From: Campylobacter massiliensis
GTDB taxonomy: Bacteria; Campylobacterota; Campylobacteria; Campylobacterales; Campylobacteraceae
Assembly: GCF_014253065.1 (NCBI RefSeq)
Contig: NZ_JACLZK010000001.1
Coordinates: 992,001-1,056,000 of the forward strand
DNA: 64,000 bases
Direction of reading: 5' to 3'
Positions 58,553 through 64,000 of this stretch are shown here, piece after piece. A program made the position numbers and the translations under genes. The first letter of the stretch is position 1. Every line of letters begins with the position of its first letter. The notes under the pieces were generated by a model. It was given only the letters and a program-made list of their open reading frames with translations, had not been told where the DNA came from and searched no databases.

Positions 58553-59098
58553 TTATAAATTTGAGCTTGGCTCGTCTTTAAATTTCCTTCTAACAAAAAC
58601 GGCGCAAACCGCAAACGAAACCGCCGTCAAAGCGTAAAATATGTAGCTAAAAATAGGATTTGCGCGCGTTTCGCCCTCTTTTAGCTTTTTTACCGAAACG
58701 GCGTTTCTAAACATATCTAGCACCGCGATGCGCCAGCCGTAGTATTTGATCTGCGCCCTGCCTTCGCCCACTAGACTCTGGGCGGCGGCTTGGACGTCGG
58801 CGGAGTTAAATTTAAAATAAAGCGGCAAGCCCCAGCCCGTGTCCTCATTTCGATACGGCATCACTTTCGTGCCGTTAATCTCGCGCGTGTAGATAAAATA
58901 CACGTCGCGCGTCGGGCCGTCGGCGGGATTTTGCGCGTCGATAAAGCCGTCTTTGTCCATACGTTTGACCTCGCCTCCCGTGATGATCGCCTCGTCGTAG
59001 TGCGGAAAAGCGTAGTTTATCGCCGCAAACACCGTAACGTGCAGGGCAAACAAGAAGCCAAAGATAAAATTTCGGATATATTTTTTAAATTTTTGCAT
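58553..59098 (-). CDS. DUF1523 membrane protein
   Basis: A 181-residue protein with membrane helices near both ends (about 6-31 and about 155-171). The periplasmic centre holds the DUF1523-type patterns PHYDEAIITGGEVKRMD and RDVYFIYTREINGTKVMPYRNEDTGWGLPLYFKF. I start at the ATG at 59098 because AAAGGACG precedes it; an ATG nine codons earlier lacks one. It lies 76 bases downstream of the nitric oxide reductase gene with a hairpin between, so it may be expressed at a lower level from the same promoter. Function is not established. Confidence 0.75.
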   Translation of the reverse strand: MQKFKKYIRNFIFGFLFALHVTVFAAINYAFPHYDEAIITGGEVKRMDKDGFIDAQNPADGPTRDVYFIYTREINGTKVMPYRNEDTGWGLPLYFKFNSADVQAAAQSLVGEGRAQIKYYGWRIAVLDMFRNAVSVKKLKEGETRANPIFSYIFYALTAVSFAVCAVFVRRKFKDEPSSNL

Positions 59099-59144
59099 TT
59101 TCGTCCTTTGGGGCGAATTGTACAAGATAGAAGTTTAGAAGAAG

Positions 59145-59169
59145 CTAAGCCCCTAAAGCAGGGGCTTAG
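59145..59169 (-). terminator. Hairpin after the nitric oxide reductase gene
   Basis: CTAAGCCCC (59145-59153), seven-base loop, GGGGCTTAG (59161-59169), six bases after the stop. On the minus strand it is followed by CTTCTTCTAAACTTC, T-rich but not a pure T-run, so it may be a partial terminator or an mRNA-stabilising stem. Confidence 0.5.
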
Positions 59170-59174
59170 AGGGG

Positions 59175-61421
59175 TTAGGCTTTAGCCTTGCAGCTGCAGC
59201 TTCCCGCGATAAATTTAAGAATCTGGATAAAGAAGCAAACGCCGCCGATGATGAAGATCGTATCGCCGATCATCCTTAGCCAGCGTAAATTTTGCAAGTG
59301 ACCCATCTGCAAAAACTCCGCGCTTCTAGCGTACCACATGCCTACGTCTATCGCGGCGACGGCTTGATAAAGACCGATCGGAAGCAGCGACGCTAAAATC
59401 ATTAGCATTAGTCCCGCATTTAGCGACCAAAAGCCCACTTTCATCAGCTTGTCGTTAAATTCTTGCCCTTTGAAAAGGTAAAGCGCCACGAGCCAAACAA
59501 AACCTAACGCCAAAAATCCGTAAACGCCAAACAGCGCTGCGTGTCCGTGCACCGAGGTGGTGTTTAGACCCTGGATGTAGAACAAAAATAGCGGCGGGTT
59601 GATAAGGAAGCCAAATACGCCCGCGCCCAGCATATTCCAAAACGCCACCGCGATAAAGCAGTAAAGCGGCCATTTGAGATTTTTTGCCCAGCTTTGCGCA
59701 AACTGAAGCGAATACTGATGAAAGGCCTCTGCTCCAAGAAGCACCAAAGGCACGACCTCAAGCGCAGAAAAGCTAGCGCCCACCGCCATGATCGGAGTGG
59801 TTGTTCCCGCAAAATAAAGGTGATGGAAGGTGCCAGGGATACCGCCCATTAAGAATAAACTAGCGCTTGCCAAGGTTGAGTAAGTCGCAAATTTTTTGCC
59901 GACTAAGCCTAAAGATGCGAACACGAACGCAAGCGACGCGGTCGCAAACACCTCAAAAAAGCCCTCGACCCAAAGGTGAACGACCCACCAGCGCCAGTAT
60001 TCCATCACCGGTAGCGGACTTCTTTGACCGTAAAATAGTCCCGCGCCGTAGAAAAGTCCCACCGCGATAGCAGAAGCCGTAAAGATAGCTAGCAGGTTTT
60101 TATCGCCATCAGCCTTAAATCCGCCCACAAATCCGCGAAGCACGAGCGCCATCCAGATAACAAGACCGACAAACAAAATAAGCTGCCAAACCCTGCCAAG
60201 CTCGATATACTCGTATCCTTGGTGACCGAGCCAAAAGCTAGTAGACGTTTCCATCTTGCCCGCTATCGCCATGTATTCGCCGATAAAGCTACCCACGACT
60301 AGGAAAAGCAGCGCGTAGAAAAGCAAATCCACGCCTAGTTTTTGAAATTTAGGATCCTTGCCGCCGTTGATGATAGGCGCTAGGAAAAGTCCGGCCGCCA
60401 AAAAGCCCGTCGCGATCCAAAAAATGCTCGCCTGGATATGCCATGTGCGCGCTAAAGAGTACGGGATGTGCTCGGATAAATTTATACCGTAAAACTCCTG
60501 TCCCTCGACCGTGTAGTGCGCTACAAAGCCGCCTATCATGATCTGGAAAACAAATAGCGCGAGCGCTACGAAAAGGTATTTGCCAAGCGCCTTTTGAGAC
60601 GGAGTCAAATTTAGTCTTGAGAGCGGATCGGCATCGATAGGAGCAGGCTTCTCGCTGTCTTTTTCTCCGTAGAAATTTGAAAACCAAACTAAGAGGCCAA
60701 CGCCCGCAACCAAAATCGTAACGCTAATAATCGTCCAAAATACGTTTTCTTGCGTCGGTACGTTGTCGATTAGCGGCTCGTGTGGCCAGTTGTTCGTGTA
60801 CGTGGCCTCGCTATTTGGGCGATTCGTCGCCGTAGCCCAGGTCGCCCAGAAGAAGAAATCATTTAGCTGCTCGCGGTTTTCCTCTTTTGCCAGCGTGTTG
60901 TTTTTCATCGCGTAGTTTTCGCGTAGTTTTTGGTATTTCGGGTCGTTACCGAAAAGTCCGTTATACTCGTCGCGTACTACCTTTGCTGCGGCGATCCTCT
61001 CGTCGCTGATCGTGATAACGCCGTTTTTTAGCGTATTCGTGCGGTATTCGCTTTTTGTTATGGCCTTGATGTTGGCTTGCTGTTCGGCGCTTAGAGCGTC
61101 AAATTTGGCTCCGTAAAGCTGAGCCGCCTTGATATCCATAAATGCGACTAGCTCTTTATGCAGCCAATCAGCCGTCCAGTCAGGCGCCTGATACGCTCCG
61201 TGTCCCCACACCGAGCCCACCTGCATACCGCCGATGCTTTGCCAGGCTTCCTGGCCTTTGTAAATTTGCTCTTGCTCGACTACGATCTTGCCGTTTTTAT
61301 CGGCAAAACTCACCACCGGCGGCGCTTCGCGGTAAACCTCTACGCCGTAATAGCCGAGTATCCCGAAGGCGATAGTAACGACTGCTACCAGCACCCACCA
61401 ATACTTCTTGTATTCACGCAT
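59175..61421 (-). CDS. norB: Quinol-dependent nitric oxide reductase
   Basis: Single-subunit qNOR, 748 residues, reducing NO to N2O with quinol electrons at the inner membrane. The N-terminus has one helix (about 7-27), then a periplasmic domain of about 190 residues in the position of the NorC cytochrome but without CxxCH, and 12-13 further helices. Haem-copper-type ligands: LARTWHIQASIFWIATG, WWRWWVVHLWVEGFFEV, HHLYFAGTT and SVHGHAALFGVYGF. It protects from NO or completes denitrification. The upstream region contains a TTGATATATATCAT dyad. The ATG follows AAAAGGAGAC. Confidence 0.95.
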   Translation of the reverse strand: MREYKKYWWVLVAVVTIAFGILGYYGVEVYREAPPVVSFADKNGKIVVEQEQIYKGQEAWQSIGGMQVGSVWGHGAYQAPDWTADWLHKELVAFMDIKAAQLYGAKFDALSAEQQANIKAITKSEYRTNTLKNGVITISDERIAAAKVVRDEYNGLFGNDPKYQKLRENYAMKNNTLAKEENREQLNDFFFWATWATATNRPNSEATYTNNWPHEPLIDNVPTQENVFWTIISVTILVAGVGLLVWFSNFYGEKDSEKPAPIDADPLSRLNLTPSQKALGKYLFVALALFVFQIMIGGFVAHYTVEGQEFYGINLSEHIPYSLARTWHIQASIFWIATGFLAAGLFLAPIINGGKDPKFQKLGVDLLFYALLFLVVGSFIGEYMAIAGKMETSTSFWLGHQGYEYIELGRVWQLILFVGLVIWMALVLRGFVGGFKADGDKNLLAIFTASAIAVGLFYGAGLFYGQRSPLPVMEYWRWWVVHLWVEGFFEVFATASLAFVFASLGLVGKKFATYSTLASASLFLMGGIPGTFHHLYFAGTTTPIMAVGASFSALEVVPLVLLGAEAFHQYSLQFAQSWAKNLKWPLYCFIAVAFWNMLGAGVFGFLINPPLFLFYIQGLNTTSVHGHAALFGVYGFLALGFVWLVALYLFKGQEFNDKLMKVGFWSLNAGLMLMILASLLPIGLYQAVAAIDVGMWYARSAEFLQMGHLQNLRWLRMIGDTIFIIGGVCFFIQILKFIAGSCSCKAKA

Positions 61422-61479
61422 ACTTTGTCTCCTTTTGAAAAATTCGGATAAAGTTTATCCAAAATAAATTTTCGCAAAA

Positions 61480-61493
61480 ATGATATATATCAA
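61480..61493. promoter_or_regulatory. FNR/CRP-type dyad before norB
   Basis: On the minus strand TTGATATATATCAT, which differs from the FNR-type consensus TTGAT-N4-ATCAA in its last base. It lies 59 bases before the norB start codon and 80 bases before the divergent gene at 61573, a good position for an FNR-, NNR- or NssR-like activator. The binding protein is not in this window. Confidence 0.5.
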
Positions 61494-61572
61494 TAAAAGG
61501 ACTAAATTTGTCCTTAAAATACGCCTTATATTAAAAAATGTATAATTTCAAAAATATATTTTAGGGGATTTT

Positions 61573-62103
61573 ATGTTTAAATTTGAGATCGTTTATAAAT
61601 TTTGCCTCATTTGCATGCTGATTTTGGGACTTTGCCTGCTCGCGTTTTCGGGAGTAAATTTCGCGCTCGGAGAGTACGGCGAGTTTTGGATGGGCGCGCA
61701 TAAATTTGCGGGCTTTTTGGTTGCGCTCGCAGCCGTTTTGCACGTGATAAATCGCAAGAAAAAGCTCATTAAACTCGCAAACGAATTTATAGATGTTGTC
61801 ACTCGCCGCAAAAATCCGAGCATGTGCAACATGGACCGCATCATCGCCTCGCTCGAGCCCTACACGATCGCCCAAATCTCGCAAAAACTGGGCTTTGACG
61901 AGGCCGAGTTTTGCCGCACTTTGCGCGAAAACGGCGTCAAATTTAGCAGCGCCGACCAAACCCTGCGCCAAATCGCTTTTTTAAACGACGAAAAGATATT
62001 TTTCGTACTAGTTCTCATCGTCGAGGCAAAATTCGGCAAGAGATTTTGCGGCGAACTCAAATTTAAAGGCGCTAAATTTAACGGCGTCAAAAATGCGGCG
62101 TGA
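61573..62103 (+). CDS. Membrane protein with C-terminal HTH-like domain
   Basis: A 176-residue protein. Residues 1-60 hold two membrane helices (YKFCLICMLILGLCLLAFSG and AHKFAGFLVALAAVLHVINRKKK); the HxxxxxxxxxxxxxH pattern and the basic end resemble DUF4405-type cytochrome b-like membrane domains. Residues about 85-130 (ASLEPYTIAQISQKLGFDEAEFCRTLRENGVKF) read as a helix-turn-helix-like fold. Expression divergent from norB across the FNR-type dyad suggests a role in NO or redox response; unproven. Confidence 0.65.
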   Translation: MFKFEIVYKFCLICMLILGLCLLAFSGVNFALGEYGEFWMGAHKFAGFLVALAAVLHVINRKKKLIKLANEFIDVVTRRKNPSMCNMDRIIASLEPYTIAQISQKLGFDEAEFCRTLRENGVKFSSADQTLRQIAFLNDEKIFFVLVLIVEAKFGKRFCGELKFKGAKFNGVKNAA

Positions 62104-62298
62104 TGGTTAAATTTAACTGCTAATACGGCCTGAAAGCGGTAAATTTGAGTTAATTTTGCCGCCATGCTCGTAAAGTTAATTTCACAAATTTAACTGCGGC
62201 GACCAAAATTTAAGCATTTGTGTTTTAGAAATTTATCAAAATTTAACTGATCTAAATTTCAAAAGCTCGCTAAAATTTAACACCCCAAAAAAACCGCC

Positions 62299-62970
62299 CT
62301 ACTCCGCTGAAATTTTTTCCAAAAACTCCTGAGTTTGCTCTTTTAAATTTTCCAAATCTCCGCCATTGTCTATCACAAAGTCCGCCATGGCGCGCTTTTG
62401 CTCTATGTCCGTTTGCAGCTCCACACGGTGCTTTGCGGCGGCACGATCCAGCCCGTTTCGCTTCATCACACGCGCGATCAGCGTATATTTAGGCGCATAA
62501 ACGACCGCTACTTTATCGAAAAACTCATACCTCTTGCCCTCGAAAAACAGCGGAATATCGACGAAATAAAGCCTTCCTTTCGCCTCTAAAGCCCGCGCCT
62601 GCGATAAAATTTCAGCCGTTATCTTCGGATGCAGCAGCGCTTCTAGCTTTGCAAGCTCCGCAGGGTCTTTAAACACCAGCTCGCCTAGCTTTTTGCGATC
62701 CACCGAGGCACAGGGGGCGGATAAAATTTCCTCACCAGGATTGGCGTCAAATTCCGCATGTGAACCAGAATTTTCAGCCTGTACGTCTTTTTGCACGACG
62801 TATTGCGAGCCGAAAATTTCAGCCACCTGCGCGGCACAGAGATCAAGGACGTAGTGCGAAATTTGATCGGCATCGATGATCTCAAATCCGCGATCACGAA
62901 GCAGCTCGCAAACCGCGCTCTTACCGCTACCGATGCTGCCCGTAATGACGACGGCGTGTTTAAATTTCAA
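62299..62970 (-). CDS. coaE: Dephospho-CoA kinase
   Basis: Last step of coenzyme A synthesis: phosphorylates dephospho-CoA. The 223 residues carry a P-loop GSIGSGKSAVCELL (about 12-25), DADQISHYVLD, the lid region RVMKRNGLDRAAAKHRVELQTD, and the base-binding ending DNGGDLENLKEQ. About 25 residues (around 62-88, DVQAENSGSHAEFDANPGEE) are inserted relative to typical CoaE. Transcribed divergently from purM. Confidence 0.93.
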   Translation of the reverse strand: MKFKHAVVITGSIGSGKSAVCELLRDRGFEIIDADQISHYVLDLCAAQVAEIFGSQYVVQKDVQAENSGSHAEFDANPGEEILSAPCASVDRKKLGELVFKDPAELAKLEALLHPKITAEILSQARALEAKGRLYFVDIPLFFEGKRYEFFDKVAVVYAPKYTLIARVMKRNGLDRAAAKHRVELQTDIEQKRAMADFVIDNGGDLENLKEQTQEFLEKISAE

Positions 62971-63043
62971 GGTGAGCCTTTATAGCGTTTTTATTCGATT
63001 TTAGCTAAAATCTGCGAAATTATACCATCTTGGAGGATAAAAT

Positions 63044-64000
63044 TTGATAAGCTACAAAGACGCAGGCGTCGATATAGACGCGGGAAATGACTTCGTAAAC
63101 GCGATAAAACCATTCGTCAAAGCGACGCAAACTCCGCACGTTTTGGGCGGTATCGGCTCGTTTTCTGGCGCGGTGAGGCTGCCTGCAGGCTACAAAAAGC
63201 CCGCGATCCTAGGCGCTACCGACGGCGTGGGTACAAAGCTGCGACTCGCGATCGACGCGCACAAATTTGACGGCGTCGGCCAGGATCTCGTCGCGATGTG
63301 TGTGAACGATCTCATCTGTAACTTCGCCGAGCCGCTATTTTTCCTTGACTACTACGCGACGGCGAAGCTCGAGATCGCGGACGCCAGAGAGGTAGTAAAA
63401 AGTATCGCCGAGGGCTGCAAACTCGCGCGCTGCGCGCTAATCGGCGGCGAGACGGCTGAGATGCCCTCGATGTATGAAAAGGGCGACTTCGACCTTGCGG
63501 GCTTTGCCGTAGGTATCGCCGAAGAGGACGAGATCGACCGCAGCAAGTTCGTACGTGAGGGCGACGTGCTCATCGCGCTTCCAAGCAGCGGCCTGCACTC
63601 AAACGGCTTCTCGCTCGCGCGCAAAGTAGTTGCCGAGCTTGGGCTAAAATTTGACGACAAGGTAGACGGTCGCGCGCTCATCGACGTGCTTTTGGAGCCG
63701 ACCAGGATTTACGTTGGCGACTTTTTAAATTTAAAAGACAAGATCCACGCGCTCGCACATATCACGGGCGGCGGCATCGTGGAAAATCTACCGCGCGTAT
63801 TTCCGGAGGGGCTGGGCGCAAAGATCGAGCATACCGCGATCCGCACGCCTGAGATCTTTAAAATCATCGCGCAAAAAGTGGAGCCGGCAGAGATGATGAG
63901 GACGTTTAATATGGGCGTTGGCATGATCGTTGCAGCTCCGAAAGAAAACGCGAACTTCGTGCTAGCTAACACCGACGGCTACGTCATCGGCGAGATCGTA
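63044..64000 (+). CDS. purM: Phosphoribosylformylglycinamidine cyclo-ligase (3' end cut)
   Basis: AIR synthetase of purine synthesis, 319 codons visible of about 330. The start is TTG (63044-63046) with GGAGG 8 bases before; ISYKDAGVDIDAGN is the family start. Blocks seen: TPHVLGGIGSFSGAVRLP, GATDGVGTKLRLAID, DLICNFAEPLFFLDYYA, LIGGETAEMPSMYE, LPSSGLHSNGFSLAR and HITGGGIVENLPRVFP. The gene runs off the window edge, so the last residues are missing. Confidence 0.95.
   Translation, partial: MISYKDAGVDIDAGNDFVNAIKPFVKATQTPHVLGGIGSFSGAVRLPAGYKKPAILGATDGVGTKLRLAIDAHKFDGVGQDLVAMCVNDLICNFAEPLFFLDYYATAKLEIADAREVVKSIAEGCKLARCALIGGETAEMPSMYEKGDFDLAGFAVGIAEEDEIDRSKFVREGDVLIALPSSGLHSNGFSLARKVVAELGLKFDDKVDGRALIDVLLEPTRIYVGDFLNLKDKIHALAHITGGGIVENLPRVFPEGLGAKIEHTAIRTPEIFKIIAQKVEPAEMMRTFNMGVGMIVAAPKENANFVLANTDGYVIGEIV

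Noticed and set aside
1-64000. CRISPR array, rRNA operon or transposase gene
   Set aside because: No regularly spaced direct repeats with unique spacers, no rRNA sequence and no transposase motif seen; the repeats found are hairpin elements or island regulatory sites.

Overview
The window looks like the chromosome of a Campylobacter species, most probably one of the oral/higher-GC group (rectus, showae, curvus or concisus relatives). The reasons are the protein families present (quinol nitric oxide reductase, periplasmic flavocytochrome system, NapC-type quinol dehydrogenase, dihaem peroxidase), the compact operons with ATGA overlaps, frequent TTG/GTG starts, and a backbone saturated with AAATTTG/CAAATTT. 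This assignment is inferred from sequence character, without any database search.

Left edge (1-3568): a hypothetical gene and thrS-infC, all on the minus strand. Next (3569-17086) is a 13.5-kb island bounded by 22-bp direct repeats. One repeat is the 3' end of an intact tRNA-Val(GAC) and the other is the displaced copy. The island holds a P4-type integrase, an AlpA-like regulator, a small replication module with an adjacent repeat-rich candidate origin, a divergent repressor switch, and a complete HK97-type head and packaging set (portal, protease, capsid, connector, HNH, TerS, TerL, head closure). It has no tail and no lysis genes. That is the architecture of a capsid-forming phage-inducible chromosomal island (cf-PICI), a satellite that makes its own DNA-filled heads and borrows tails from a helper phage. 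It is the main system of this window.

Backbone 17.1-30.8 kb: a Tat-exported flavoprotein reductase with a tetrahaem cytochrome and a NapC/NrfH-type quinol dehydrogenase (a periplasmic respiratory reductase), an orphan OmpR-type regulator, a FecBCD-type metal-chelate ABC transporter, and the proline genes proB, proA and proC interspersed with nhaA, a membrane protein and a lipoprotein.

30.8-35.4 kb: a sulfur amino-acid operon with two cystine-type binding proteins, permease, ATPase and a Cys/Met-metabolism PLP enzyme. It is preceded by a 15-codon leader peptide with four Cys codons and terminator-like hairpins, a candidate cysteine-responsive attenuator.

35.5-48.1 kb: housekeeping genes (hemJ, lspA, glmM, rpsT, prfA, xth, mntP), small envelope proteins and two tandem EamA exporters. 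48.6-53.6 kb: a zinc-uptake locus, znuA, a DUF1007/NicO membrane protein, znuC and znuB, with a divergent short Fur-family regulator. The znuC-znuB gap is filled with repeat elements. 53.7-64 kb: a thioesterase, a methyltransferase, a dihaem cytochrome peroxidase gene overlapping a PAS-GGDEF-EAL sensor gene, a quinol NO reductase with a DUF1523 gene and an unlisted 45-aa membrane protein, coaE, and purM cut by the window end.

Two families of dispersed hairpin-forming repeats and recurrent AAATTTG palindromes lie in backbone gaps; I saw no repeat-family copies inside the island. No rRNA, CRISPR array or insertion-sequence transposase was seen.
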